A stretch of 64,000 bases of DNA from Cryptomeria japonica (Eukaryota > Streptophyta > Pinopsida > Cupressales > Cupressaceae): assembly GCF_030272615.1 (NCBI RefSeq), contig NC_081413.1, positions 18,362,285 through 18,426,284 of the forward strand. The letters are read 5' to 3'. A program made the position numbers and the translations under genes. The notes under the pieces are model-generated. The model searched no databases and had not been told where the DNA came from. It saw only the letters and a list, made by a program, of their open reading frames with translations. Every line of letters starts with the position of its first letter. Position 1 is the stretch's first letter. Of this stretch, positions 34,722 to 47,484 are shown piece after piece.

Positions 34722-36379
34722 TGTAACGTCATAAATTGTATGCACTTGCTAAAGCAGTACAATTTAATACCTAGTTTAGCACCCGCCTTGGCGCAGTTGC
34801 ATTTTGCATTTCATTTCCCCTTTAGCACTTAATTAATCAAATTAATTAGGTCTAAAGGTTCTATTTCATCATTTTCCACATCATAAAGTCGGGCCCTTTC
34901 ATTAAAGCGTGCCCCTTTCATTTTATTCTTCCAATACACTACTTAATCAAAAACCCTAATTAGGCCCTATTATGAGCTTGGGGGCTTGATTTCGGGGGTC
35001 AAAACATCTCGAAATCACCTGTAACTTCAGGATTCTCTCTAAAATCATCATATCTGACGGCCCTGAAAATTTGGTGAAAAGTTGTCGGGACTGTGGCGCC
35101 CGGAGTGCACACGGTCCCAGACATTTTTCCTGAAATTTTAGGAGCGCGATCCAATCATAAAATAAAGCTTAACCCCAAGAAATTGGCGGGATATTGAATC
35201 TCTAGGTCGGCCAAAAGACGAAATTACGACCTAGGGTTTCATACATAAGAGCTCTCTTTCTTCATTTGAAGGGATCCGAATTTTGTTTTCAGGAACCTCA
35301 TATGCAGCGAAAGAGCAGATCTGTGAAGACTTCAATAACATTCAACATCCCTCTATCAAGCATTTGTCAAATCCATTCATCCATTTAGGGCTTGGAAGAC
35401 ATTGAAGAACAATAGGAGATCACCGACTGAAGATTGGCTTGTACCTCTCCCTTGGGGGTTGGGTATGGTTTCATGTTGTTTTCATGTCTTTGCATAAGCT
35501 TCAATATATCATTTATCCATGCTTTAGATCACTTTGCATCTTGATTTGGAGCATTTACATTATCATTAACAAGCAATTAGGGTTTACTTTCTAGGTTGCT
35601 CTAGTTTGCTTACTTGCATTTTAGATCTTGCACACACACAAGGTCTGCACACACATTACTTTTACAATACAACTAGGCTATTCGTGGAGGTGGAAATCAC
35701 CGAAGCGGGGGTTTGACTAAGGCAAAACCCTATATAGCCGCCCAAACATCCTTTTCAGATATAAGTGCAGGTTTCGAGACTCGGACAACGCCGCAGGTTG
35801 CAGATCCGGAAGAAGCAGGTCGAGACAACACCCCACATCAAATTGCAGAGCAGAACACCAGGACAGGGGCGTGGGGCACCCTGGTCCTGCCAGGACAGGG
35901 GTGCTGGGCGCCCTGGTCCCTGGGACAGAGGCGCTGGGCGCCCTGGTCCTCCTGACAGACAGCATTTCAGACAGTTTCCAGAGTGCAAAACAGCAGTTTC
36001 AGGTGCAGTTTCAGGTGCAGAATCAGGATAGTGGCGCCCGCGCCCCCGTCCCGAACATTTCCACTCAGATTTTGACTCCGGGTACGCATTTGCATTCTTG
36101 TCTTATCCTTGTGTTTACAGCTTTCCATTGTTTAAGTTCAATTCTGCAATCTTGTTATTAGTTCATACTTGCATTCTAGGGTTAGGAATTGAACTTGCAT
36201 AATCTTACCTTTCAATTACAACAAAGGAATAGAAATCCTAATAGGTAGCCCGTGGATCTCTCTTTCACAAAAATAAGTAGCCAATTGTGTGATACCTCTA
36301 GGCTCTTTCGTATTCCGTAATGTGTGACAAAAGGTAGGATTAGGGCATGATAACCTAGTCTCGCTTTTTCCCCCACACA
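34722..36379 (+). repeat. Gypsy F 5' LTR
   Basis: Begins TGTAACGTCATAAATTGTA and ends TTTTTCCCCCACACA. Compared with the 3' LTR it lacks one copy of a 22-bp repeat ('ttggcttgtacctctccctt') and has one extra 'aggtgcagtttc'; other differences are few. Contains GC-rich 30-bp repeats at 35861-35954. Confidence 0.95.
35861..35954 (+). repeat. GC-rich minisatellite in the Gypsy F 5' LTR (copy at 46978-47067 in the 3' LTR)
   Basis: Three tandem units of 30-32 bp, each of the form GGACAGRGGYGYKGGGCRCC then CTGGTCC. The core GGGCGCCCTGGTCC resembles, in reverse complement, the repeats at 44948-45066 inside the same element. Confidence 0.85.
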
Positions 36380-36402
36380 TTTTGGTGAACCCGACGTGAA
36401 TC
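36380..36402 (+). promoter_or_regulatory. Gypsy F primer binding site region
   Basis: TTTTGGTGAACCCGACGTGA starts directly after the 5' LTR. By position it is the PBS; the tRNA was not identified. Confidence 0.65.
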
Positions 36403-36551
36403 TATCATTGTTTCTTCTTGCATTGCATTTGTTAGATCTAGATCTAGATCTAGTGTGTTTTCATTTCATTTTTATTAAAAAGGAAAAAAAAAAAAAAAGA
36501 GTGTGTTTCTTTGCATTGTGTGTTTAAATTTCATGCAATTTTTATTTCAAA

Positions 36552-39500
36552 ATGTCAGACTTTTATTTGCAAAATGTTCATGCTTATGATGATTATTATG
36601 AGTATAGCCAAGATGAATTAGATGAAGCTTTAGATGAGTTTTTGAACCCTAAAGATGCCAAACCTTCATTTTACCAAAAACTCATAAACCTTGTTACTAT
36701 GCCATTTCGTTGTGATGAGAAAGATAAGTTGAATGAGTCCTCTCAAGGGTACATTCCTATCAACTCTTCCACTAAATCTAGTAACATGGTTGTTTTCAAC
36801 AATCCCCTCTATGAGGAGATGTCTCCTTTTGAATCAAAAGATAAACCTTTTAATAGATATGATCATGCTTTGTTGGATGACGCTCTTGATGACTTTGTGG
36901 CTTTATCGAAATCTCTAAACAAAAACAAAACCTCTAAATTGGTTAACATGATAAACCTGAATGAGCATAAAAAGCCTCTCTTTGAAGTCCAAGGTGCTTA
37001 TCCTTCTCCCACCTTTCAAGGTCCTAAATCACCTCTCCTCACTGTCCAAGGAGGGTATGATCATGATTCCTTTCGTACTCCGAATAAACCAATCATCACT
37101 GTGCAAGGAAGAAAACCTATAAGTCCTTATAGTTATGCCAAGCAAATAACTAGAGAGAGTTATCATGCGGTTGCCCATACTTATCATACCAGAAATAATA
37201 GGCAGCCTAGTCCTCCTCTTGTTATTCCAGTTTCTCTTCCGAATCCTCAACCAATTCTTCCGCAAGCTCCGCATATTTCACAAGTTCTTGGCAAGGAATA
37301 TGATCTCATAGAACAACTTAAAGCTACCCCTGCTAAGATATCCCTTTGGGATTTGATTCAAACTTCTTCCGCTCATCATGGAATGTTACAAGATGCCTTG
37401 AAAGATTTGAATGTTCCTCCACCGAATACATCTAGTAATATAACATCTTTGGTTAACTCTGTGATGAATCCTAAAGCTCAAATTGTGTTTACCCAAGATG
37501 AGTTGCCTACTAGTGAAATCCAACATCAATATGATCCCTTGATGATTGTGGTTATCATGAAAGACACTGCTATAAGACGAACACTAGTAGATAATGGCTC
37601 TGGTCTTAATGTGTGTAGCATTAATCTTTTGCATAAGATGAATGTGGATACATCTCTAATTGAGCTGGACTCTCGTCCTATTCAAGGCTTTGATAATGTG
37701 GCTAAAACTTCATTAGGTACTATCACCTTACCCATCACAGTGGGGCCTGTTACTTTGCCTACTCCTATCCATGTTATGTCGGGAAATCTAACATACAACT
37801 TGTTATTAGGGAGACCTTGGATTCACAGTATGCAAGCTGTCCCCTCTACATTGCACAGACAAGTTAAATTTATCTATAACAATAAGACATATACCTTGAT
37901 AGGTGATACCAATTTTCAAGCTTGTTTGCAAACATCTACTTCCAAAGGGGGTGCCTCTAAGCCGCCCTCGTCTAGTGGTGACTCTTTAAATAAGATACCT
38001 ATTGGTGAATCCTCACTCTCTGATGATCAAAATTCTTTGGATGAGTCTGGAGCTCCTGAAGAAGACTTTTCTCGACTTGAAACTACACGTAAGAAGGATT
38101 TTGATCCTGAGAAGATTCTCGCAGACGACGATTGGGGATCCCTTGATTTTAATCCTACCTTTGTAGGTGAATATAAGGTTCCTTCTAGAGAGCTTAAAGC
38201 TGAAAAGAAGGAAGAAGCTAAAAATCAATCAACACTACCTGAACCTATGAGTAATAACTTTGTGGCCGCTTCTCAAACTTCTTCTCCTCGCACTTCTAAT
38301 TCTGAAGAGTTTGATTCTTTGTCTTATGAAAAACCACCTTCTCTGTCTGAAATGGCTGATCGTTATGGTCGTGGTTTTCGCATTTTTGCTAAGCATGGGT
38401 ATCATGGAAATGGTTGTGGCGCTCACGAACAAGGAATAAAGGTTCCTCTAGAGAATAATCTTCACAACCATGCCTTTGGACTTGGCTATAATCCCTATAA
38501 GCGCACTAAAGCTTCTAGAAGACCCTGTATTAGTGTTAATGCTATTTCTACCTCTCTATCAATGCAACATCCCGAGTACATTGATGAGGATCCTTCGTGT
38601 GCTTGTGCTTTGGATGTTTTCCCTGCCGATGATGCTTTAGCTGAATTTTTAGGAGCATATGATACTCTTCCTCGTTATCATCACAATAGGGGAGTCCCTT
38701 ATTGTTTGAACACTGAAGCCTATTTTGGAAAAGAGATGGATAATGATGAGATTGTGAAAGAATTCCCCCAGCTAAAGGATACTCCTCAACAAAGTAATCT
38801 TCTCATAAGTGACACCACTAATGTTAAGATGGATCCTTGCAATGAAGAAAAAGTTATTAAAATTGGAAAATGTTTGGATGAAGAGGAACAAAAACAATAT
38901 GAAGATTTATTGCATGAATTGCCCGAGATCTTTGCTTGGACATACTCTGACATGCCTGGTATAGATCCTAAGATTGTTACTCATAATATTGTCTTAGTCC
39001 CTGATGCTAAGCCCGTGAAACAAAAGATTCAAAAAATGAATCCTAAGGTGGCTCTGCTTGTTAAAGCTGAGATTGAAAAGTTATTGGAGGCTGGATTTAT
39101 CCGCCCTATTGATTATTCCCCATGGATTTCAAATATTGTCGCTGTGGCTAAACCAGATAATAAAATAAGAATGTGTACCGATTTCCGAGATTTAAATAAG
39201 GCTTCTTTAAAAGATGATTTCCCTCTTCCGAACATTGACATGATAGTTGATTCTACGACAGGACATGCCTTATTATCCTTCATGGATGGTTTTTCAGGAT
39301 ACAATCAAATTTTCATTAACCCTCAAGATCAATTCAAAACTGCTTTCACCACTCCTTGGGGTACGTTTTGTTGGATAATGATGCCTTTTGGACTTAAAAA
39401 CGCCAGTGCAACTTATCAACGAGTGATGACCCTTATCTTTCACGATTACATGCATAAGATTCTAGAAGACTATGTTGATGATGTTTTAGCCAAATCCATT

Positions 39501-42098
39501 CTTCGCATAGATCATATTAAGATCCTTCGTCAAATATTTGAAAGGATTCGTAAATATCACATGCGCTTGAATCCCCGAAAATGTGTTTTTGGTGTGGATA
39601 GTGGAAAATTATTAGGATTCATAGTTTCGCATCATGGGATTGAGGTGGATACTAAGAAAATAGATGCTATTGTCAACATGCCACCTCCTAGAAATGTGTC
39701 TCAACTCAAAAGCTTACAAGGAAAAATTCAAGCTATTCGTAGGTTTGTATCTCAACTTGCGGATCGTACTTTTCCTTTCACTCAACTTCTCAAAAAGAAT
39801 ATCACTTTTCAATGGAATGAGGATTGTCAGCAAGCATTTGAAGATTTAAAAATGTATTTGGCTAATCCTCCTATCCTTCGACCGGCCGAACCTTCTAAAC
39901 CCTTCCTTCTTTATACGGCTGCGTCCTCTCATGCTCTTGCAGCATTATTGGCACAACATGATAAAGATGGTAAGGAATGTTCGGTTTATTATATAAGTTG
40001 TACCTTACTCGATTATGAGACCCGATATTCTGTGATAGAAAGACAATGCTTGGCCTTGGTGTTTGCGACTCAGAAATTGAGACATTATCTCTTAAATTCA
40101 GAAGTCCACGTCATGGTAAAGTTTGATCCGTTGAAGCATCTTTTCTCTAAAACTGATTTATCAGGACACCTAGCTAAGTGGGTTATGATGTTAACTGAAT
40201 TTGACCTTAAATTTGTTTCACAAAGGGCAATTAAAGGGCAAGCGTTGACCAATCACTTAGTTGAGGCCCCTTCACCTTTCTCCTTCCCTAACCCTGAGTC
40301 TTTTCCTGACGACTTCATCCTTTGTACAGAGAAAGATGAAACTTGGGAGTTGTACTTCGATGGCTCTAAGTGTCGTACGGGATCGAGGGCAGGTGTTGTT
40401 CTGATTTCTCCTACAAAGAAGTCCATTCCCTTATCTTACCGTCTCAATTTCTTATGTACCAATAACATTGCTGAGTATGAGGCTCTTATAGCAGGAATAA
40501 AGGCAGCCTTAGCTTTTAATATAAAACACATACATATTTTTGGAGATTCTCAACTGATTATAAGACAGGTAACAGGACTGTATCAAGCAAAACAAGACAA
40601 GTTATCACAATATAAATACCTTGCTATCTCTTTATTACAAAAATTTGATTCTTACACCATAGAACCTGTTCCTTGAAAAGATAATCGACATGCGGACGCA
40701 ATGGCATGTGTGGCTTCTCTTGTATCTTTAGAGGACCCCATGGTTGATCTTAAATTTGTTATTCACAACCTTACTTCTCCAGCTATTGTAGATGATTCCA
40801 GCCTGGTGACATGTTGTGACTTCGTAGACTCAGATGAATGGTACTCGCATATCGTAACATACTTGACTGATGGTACCTTTCCTGATTCCGCCAATAGGAA
40901 CACCAGGGCTAGAGTTCGCAAGTTGTCTACTAGGTATATCATTCTTTCTAATGTTCTTTACCGAAGGGGTTATAACGGTCTTCTCCTTCGCTGTCTTAAC
41001 AAATCAGAAATCCCTATTGCTCTTGAAGAGGCGCATTCAGGTGCCTGTGGGGGGCATTTTGGAGGTAAATCCTTGGTTCAAAGATTACTTCGAATGGGAT
41101 ATTATTGGCAAACTATGCAGCAGGATTCTTTTTCATTTGTTAAGAAATGTCATCAATGCCAACAACACAATAATTTGATTCATGCTCCTGCCCAAGAACT
41201 CCGTTCTCAGGTAGCTTCTTGGCCATTCTCTGCATGGGGGTTGGATCTCATCGGTAAAATCTCTCCTCCTTCATCTCAAGGACATGTTTTCATTATAACC
41301 GCAACAGATTACTTTACAAAGTGGGTAGAAGCTGTTCCTCTTCGCTCCACTACAGCTGAAGTGATTTGTCGATTTCTTCTAGAAAACATTATTTCTCGAT
41401 TTGGAATACCTTCCACTATAATCTCTGATAATGGGACATCATTTAAGAATAAAGACGTGAAGCAATTCCTCGAGAAATATCATATCAAACATCGATTTTC
41501 TACACCATACTATCCTTAATCAAATGGTCAAGCCGAATCATCCAATAAAATAATCGAACAAATTCTTCGCAAAACTGTGAATAAGCATGGTAAGGATTGG
41601 AGTACTCAGCTAATCTATGCTCTTTGGGCCTACCGAATGAGTGTATGAATTGCCACGGGAACTACTCCTTATAATCTTGTTTATGGTGCTGATGCTATTA
41701 TGCCTTTAGAATTAGAGATTCCATCACTTAGAGTTTCTCTCAAAGGTATAATAGATGATGACTCCTATAGAGAACAAAGACTTCAACAGCTTGAGATGCT
41801 TGATGAATAGCGTATAAATGCTCTTGAGCATATTCAAGCGTATCACAAAACTCTACAACGAAACTATAATGATAAGGTTATTCAACGTTCCTTCTCAGTG
41901 GGTGACTTAGTGCTCTATGAGAATCAACGCAATGTGAATGCCTTACTTGAAGAAAAGGGAAAATTCAATCCTAATTGGCTTGGACCGTATATCATTATTG
42001 AAGATTATGGATCAGGTGCTTACAAAATAGCGGATGTAGACGGTACACCTCTTAAAGACCCTATAAACGCTATGCACTTGCGTAGATACTATGCTTAA
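36552..42098 (+). pseudogene. Gypsy F gag-pol polyprotein, one frame, four premature stops
   Basis: A single frame of 1848 codons with TGA 40674, TAA 41517, TGA 41646 and TAG 41808. Residue positions: N-terminal region 1-330; aspartic protease near 343 (LVDNGSGLNV) to 420 (LLGRPWI); G-patch about 602-632 (HGNGCGAHEQGIK); reverse transcriptase about 820-1030 (MCTDFRDLNKA, YVDD at 973); first RNase H about 1115-1220; second RNase H about 1264-1395 (WELYFDGSK, NNIAEYEALIAG); integrase with HHCC finger about 1492-1535 and catalytic Asp at about 1563 and 1626 (SDNG), Glu just after the stop at 1655 ([10 protein letters not shown]). The C-terminus keeps the GDLVLYENQ and LGPYIII chromodomain-less ending of Tat elements. 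A canonical gag capsid or zinc knuckle was not recognised. The stops are of C-to-T type, so the copy was recently intact. Confidence 0.93.
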
Positions 42099-42616
42099 TT
42101 CCTAATTCCTTATCATTTATCTATTTCCTTTCTCACTTCTTCAAAATTGGATAATATGTTAACATATCTTTGTTAGAGCAAGTAGAATTAAATGATGTTT
42201 TGTTTGAATCTATATTGCTTCGTTCCTGACAAGCATGTGTCTTTACTTTATGGTTTGTCTTGAATTCATTTATGTAAATTACAAAAGATTTACATTTTCA
42301 TTATGTTGACATATTATACAATGTTTTTATGTGTTAAGTTGAATCATGTCATGTTGTGTTTAAATTCAAATTAAATCACATTGGTTATATGATTCATAGG
42401 CTTAATACATACTTTCTTCCTTATCATCAATGTAGTACTTGATTAATTTTTTTAATTAAGTCACACATGTATCAATTTAATCATGGAGCATTGAGAAATC
42501 AATCACATGGAAATTAAATTCAGAACATACATGTACATCTACCAAATGTATTAACTTTAATCACAATACACATTGTTTAGGCATTAAAGATAACACGTTT
42601 GAAACAAAGAAGCATG

Positions 42617-42660
<44 letters not shown>

Positions 42661-42721
42661 GATCAATATACAAAGGTAGGTCACTACACATCCAAAATGT
42701 GACCTACCCTACATCATAAAA
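42099..42721. other. Gypsy F spacer after pol, with (TA)n(TG)n microsatellite
   Basis: AT-rich noncoding DNA between the pol stop and the end of the antisense PMD gene. A (TA)n run followed by a (TG)n run lies at 42615-42661. On the minus strand this is downstream of the PMD stop, so it may hold that gene's 3' end. Confidence 0.7.
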
Positions 42722-45234
42722 TCATCTCCTATCCCTAGGGCTGGTGGCTGGAGAGTGACGACTAGATGCTCCCTCCTGATCCGGCCGTGCAGGTGGACCC
42801 ATGGGGGTATACCATGATATAGATCGTGAATGGCTCCGAGAGGAACTCCTACGATCCCTATCCATAAGGATAGCACGATACAAGGTAGCCTCGGCCTGAG
42901 CTGCTGCTAGATCACGCTGTGCTCGCTGAAGGTCCTCTGATAGAGCCCGCTCTCTATCCCTCCATATCTCTACCTGTACTCGAAATGGGGAAAACAAATC
43001 ATCATGCCGACCCGCGTTCCCTTGAGGTCTATAAGCAACCTATGAGGAACTAGGGATCTGCGCTGTCGTACAGATATCTGTCACTGCTTGCTGGATCAAG
43101 GAGCGCCACTCCTGCACATTAGCTATAGCAGTAGAACAGATTTTGTGTTAGTACCATTTTATATCATCAAAACATCAATCAATCAATTTAAACCTACTAT
43201 ACCTGGATCTCCCTCACGCCAGTAGGGATCGTGATATGGTAGCATCTGTGACTGGGAACTACTAGGCTCCCCACGCTCGAACGATCTGTGCGCGATAGGT
43301 GCAGGTCTTTGTAGCGCCTCGTGTTGCCCCTCTTGGGGAATAACGGGAGGATCTAAGGCTACGGTATCATCCCCTAAATGGTGAGGAGCTGCATCTCACT
43401 CCTCCTCATCATCTCTATCCTCCTCCTCCTCTCTATCCTCATCCTCCTCGTCATCCTCATCCTCATCTGCATCCTCGTTCTCCTCATCATCATCTCTCTC
43501 CTCCTCATCGTCATCCTCGTCCTCCTCCTCCTTGGCACTAGGCTGATCTCCTATAGGCGGATCAGGACCTCCTGCCTCCTCATGACCCTCTCCCTCCTCT
43601 GGCTCCTCTGACCTGGATCCCTGATCCTCATCTCGGTCTCCATGCCTCCATGGACTTGGATGGCCTATCGGGTGATCTGGTGGAAAGATAGGCCCTGGGT
43701 ATGATCTCACAAACCAGGAATGATACCTACGCTGTGCCCCAGGGTCTACAGCATAATTAGTAACCACATCCTGATCGGACCCCTCTATATCTGTGATCTC
43801 GATATCATCTATCGTCGGTCTCGCTACTGCTCTGGGTCTAGGAAGGACTCGCGAGTGTCGAGTGTAGATGGGCACATCGGCTGGGACACACTGCTCTAGC
43901 CCGAACTGCCTCCGTACTCGGTCGAAGTAGAATGGGACTATGATGTGTGGATATTGTCCTCTCAGTAGGCGGTTCCTCTGTAAGCATGCTAACTGTCTCT
44001 CCATCCCATCCCATCTGTTCATCCGCAGATATGGTCTCCACACGGTCACCTCGGCTGTCAATCTGTCAACTATCATTCTCCAATACAATAGATCTCCAAA
44101 TCTCCACTCGCTGGTAAGTGGATAAGCAAATACCTTAGGTCGCTCACTAGCCGTACTCATCGGATAGCCGACAGGCCTGGTGCATGTAAAGTGCTCAAAT
44201 ATCCACACCTGCAGAAGTGTGCATGTCATCAAGCTGCAACCCTGTCCGAAAACATACTCCTCGAGGTCGTGATAGAGATGTGCAAGCATACTCCGACCCC
44301 AGGCATATACTCTCCTATGTCTCTCCATAGCCCTGATGCACCACGTGAGACCCCCATGCATGTGTGTACCTCACCCGTTAGGGCAGACAGCTAGTGCAAT
44401 GATGGCTATCATAAGACGTCTCATGAGGGGCACCTCTCCTGTAGGATGTAAAAGCCAGCTGACCATGATACGACCTCTCGTCTCGCTCGGCATGACTCTC
44501 CCTATGCAATATACCTGCTCCCTCTGATGATCCTCTACTGACCGATCGGTCGCATATGTCACGGTAGCTCCTCTGATCAGTAGGCGAAGAATGCGGTACA
44601 CATCCTCCAGTGTCACCGTCATCTCCCCTACTGGAAGCTGGAACGTGCATGTGTTAGAATCCCACCATTCCATGAATGCCATCAGCATCGCGGGATGAAA
44701 TCAGATGGCCAGCATAAGAATCATAGACCACAAACCTACTATCGACAACGTGTCTCTCTCTGCCTGAGTGAGTCGGGGAATCTGATCTCGCAAACTGCGT
44801 AGAATCTGTCCCGCCGTGTGCTCTCTCATATACGGGAGACCCTGCATCATAAAAACATAACTATAATCAGTACTCAATCATCAAAAATCATTCATGCAAA
44901 ACTGTTGAACATCGTATGCTAACCCTGGCATCTCTCACCAAGTCCTGATTGGGGCCATGGTGCCTTGTCAGGGACCATGGTGCCCTGAAGGGACCATGGC
45001 ACCCTGTCAGGGACCATGGCGCCCTGAGGGGACCATGGTGCCCTGAAGGGACCATGGCGCCCTGTGTGGGATCCACGGTCGGGTTCCAGGGCCCGCAAAC
45101 GATCACAGAAAGTCAAATGCAGAAAATCAAAGGTCAACGTTCAGTCAACTCACCTCGTCCAGTGGCTCGTCGTCGATCACGGCCTGTCGCATGATCTCAA
45201 TCCTCGTGGGACGCTCCGATCGTCGTGAAGGCAT
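42722..45234 (-). pseudogene. Antisense plant mobile domain (PMD) gene inside Gypsy F, three exons, four stops
   Basis: Minus-strand gene: exon 1 45234-45154 (MPSRRSERPTRIEIMRQ...), exon 2 44841-43203, exon 3 43122-42722. Junctions are GT-AG (GAG/GTGAGT; CAG/GTATAG; acceptors ATGCAG and CTATAG) and phases fit. Exon 2 carries the PMD ('aminotransferase-like, plant mobile domain') core: WWDSNTCTFQLPVGEMTVTL, EDVYRILRLLIRG, then HLYHDLEEYVFGQGCSL and a WIFEHF motif. The C-terminal half has an acidic run (43400-43545, almost only Glu/Asp) and a basic/Ser end (DRDRRSSSRSHSRSISW). Stops: TGA 44701-44703, TGA 44371-44373, TGA 43396-43398, TAG 43040-43042, each one C-to-T step from Arg or Gln. A 5'-UTR intron acceptor may lie at 45257. 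PMD proteins of the MAIN/MAIL1 type act in gene and transposon silencing, and PMDs are known inside Gypsy and Mutator elements. Confidence 0.85.
44948..45066 (-). repeat. Minisatellite in intron 1 of the antisense PMD gene
   Basis: About six tandem units of 20-21 bp of the form GGGACCATGGYRCCCTG plus AAG or TCA. Each unit holds the near-palindrome CCATGG. It lies in the inferred intron 44842-45153. Confidence 0.85.
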
Positions 45235-45813
45235 GATGACGGCTATGTGGGCTCCGCTGCAATGAACAATACTCAGAATCAACAAAGTGACAAATGCAAA
45301 TGTCTCTTTCAAGGTATATACGTTCATTCCTTTACATTTACTTTCAAAACCCTAATTTTCCTCTTTCACTCATTTCATCATAACTTGAGTTTGGGAGATG
45401 CGATTTTCGAACTGTTTGTTGCGTAGGAATCGTATTTTCGTTCCCCTACTCTCGGGATGTTCTAAAAAGTGCTCTGATGAAGCCTTTTTCAGTGAACATC
45501 CCTCATCAATACTCTCTTACACAATTTGTCGTAAGTAAACATGCTACCCTGTTTCACCTCCCTAATAAGCAAGTCGAAACAGGGGGGGGCATATAGCTAC
45601 TCGCAAATTTCATCACCTTCCTTAGTAAGCATTAGGTTATTTTGTGATCTAACGTGTGTTTTGTAGGGTGCGGTTCCTAACTGTGTACTGCAGATACCAC
45701 GGGGCTTCGTTCGACAACTTATGGATATATCCTTTTTCAAATGATGTTTACTTTGTGTACTTTAGCTTGCATATGCACGTAGTACTCATATGACCGCTAA
45801 AGTGGGGGCTAAA
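45235..45813. other. Gypsy F spacer before the 3' LTR
   Basis: Noncoding; on the minus strand it would be the promoter and leader of the PMD gene. The right end, AAAGTGGGGGCTAAA (45799-45813), is the polypurine tract for the 3' LTR. A G-run at 45581-45588 also occurs. Confidence 0.7.
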
Positions 45814-47484
45814 TGTAACGTCATAAATTGTACGCACTTGCTAAAGCAGTACAATTTAATACCTAGTTTAGCACCCGCCTTGGCACAGTTGCATTTTGCA
45901 TTTCATTTCCCCTTTAGCACTTAATTAATCAAATTAATTAGGTCTAAAGGTTCTATTTCATCATTTTCCACATCATAAAGTCGGGCCCTTTCATTAAAGC
46001 GTGCCCCTTTCATTTTATTCTTCCAATACACTACTTAATCAAAAACCCTAATTAGGCCCTATTATGAGCTTGGGGGCTTGATTTCGGGGGTCAAAACATC
46101 TCGAAATCACCTGTAACTTCGGGATTCTCTCTAAAATCATCATATCTGACGGCCCTAAAAATTTGGTGAAAAGTTGTCGGGACCGTGGCGCCCGGAGTGC
46201 ACACGGTCCCGGACATTTTTCCTGAAATTTTAGGAGCGCGATCCAATCATAAAATAAAGCTTAACCCCAAGAAATTGGCGGGATATTGAATCTCTAGGTC
46301 GGCCAAAAGACGAAATTATGACCTAGGGTTTCATACATAAGAGCTCTCTTTCTTCATTTGAAGGGATCCGAATTTTGTTTTCAGGAACCTCATATGCAGC
46401 GAAAGAGCAGATCTGTGAAGACTTCAACAACATTCAACATCCCTCTATCAATCATTTGTCAAATCCATTCATCCATTTAGGGCTTGGAAGACATTGAAGA
46501 ACAATAGGAGATCACTGACTGAAGATTGGCTTGTACCTCTCCCTTGGGGGTTGGCTTGTACCTCTCCCTTGGGGGTTGGGTATGGTTTCATGTTATTTTC
46601 ATGTCTTTGCATAAGCTTCAATATATCATTTATCCATGCTTTAGATCACTTTGCATCTTGATTTGGAGCATTTACATTATCATTAACAAGCAATTAGGGT
46701 TTACTTTCTAGGTTGCTCTAGTTTGCTTACTTGCATTTTAGATCTTGCACACACACAAGGTCTGCACACACATTACTTTTACAATACAACTTGGCTATTC
46801 GTGGAGGTGGAAATCACCGAAGCGGGGGTTTGACTAAGGCAAAACCCTATATAGCCGCCCAAACATCCTTTTCAGATATAAGTGCAGGTTTCGAGACTCG
46901 GACGACGCCGCAGGTTGCAGATCCGGAAGAAGCAGGTCGAGACAGCACCCCACATCAAATTGCAGAGCAGAACACCAGGACAGGGGCGTGGGGCACCCTG
47001 GTTCTACCAGGACAGGGGCGCTGGGCGCCCTGGTCCCTGGGACAGAGGCGCCAGGTGCCCTGGTCCTCCTGACAGACAACATTTCAGACAGTTTCCAGAG
47101 TGCAAAACAACAGTTTCAGGTGCAGAATCAGGACAGTGGCGCCTGCGCCCCCATCCTGAACATTTCCACTCAGATTTTGACTCCGGGTATGCATTTGCAT
47201 TCTTGTCTTATCCTTGTGTTTACAGCTTTCCATTGTTTAAGTTCAATTCTGCAATCTTGTTATTAGTTCATACTTGCATTCTAGGGTTAGGAATTGAACT
47301 TGCATAATCTTACCTTTCAATTACAACAAAGGAATAGAAATCCTAATAGGTAGCCCGTGGCTCTCTCTTTCACAAAAATAAGTAGCCAATTGTGTGATAC
47401 CTCTAGGCTCTTTCGTATTCCGTAATGTGTGACAAAAGGTAGGATTAGGGCATGATAACCTAGTCTCACTTTTTCCCCCACATA
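45814..47484 (+). repeat. Gypsy F 3' LTR
   Basis: Begins TGTAACGTCATAAATTGTA and ends TTTTTCCCCCACATA (terminal CA changed to TA). Carries a duplicated 22-bp segment near 46523-46570 and the same GC-rich repeats as the 5' LTR at 46978-47067. Confidence 0.95.

Larger units (their letters stand above)
34722..47484 (+). mobile_element. Ty3/Gypsy (Tat-type) LTR retrotransposon 'F', 12.8 kb, young, carries an antisense gene
   Basis: Two long LTRs (34722-36379, 45814-47484) that look nearly identical, a PBS after the first and a purine tract before the second. Perfect target duplication GGTTG (34717-34721 and 47485-47489). Gag-pol is on the plus strand (36552-42098); a PMD gene lies antisense between pol and the 3' LTR (42722-45234). 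Two RNase H regions after the RT and the presence of extra sequence after pol are features of the Tat lineage. Inserted in the H ORF: removing it plus one duplication restores the H frame exactly. Confidence 0.95.

Noticed and set aside
35713-36161. Several ORFs in both LTRs of Gypsy F on both strands
   Set aside because: They overlap the GC-rich minisatellite and occur in each LTR as expected of a repeat; noncoding LTR sequence explains them.
36552-42098. Integrated virus (pararetrovirus or retrovirus)
   Set aside because: Both LTRs, integrase, Tat-type dual RNase H and no movement, coat or envelope protein mark this as a Gypsy retrotransposon.
43378-43611. Plus-strand ORF almost entirely Ile, Leu, Val and Ser
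   Set aside because: It is the complement of the Glu/Asp-rich run of the antisense PMD exon; the composition is an artefact of GAG/GAT codons read backwards.
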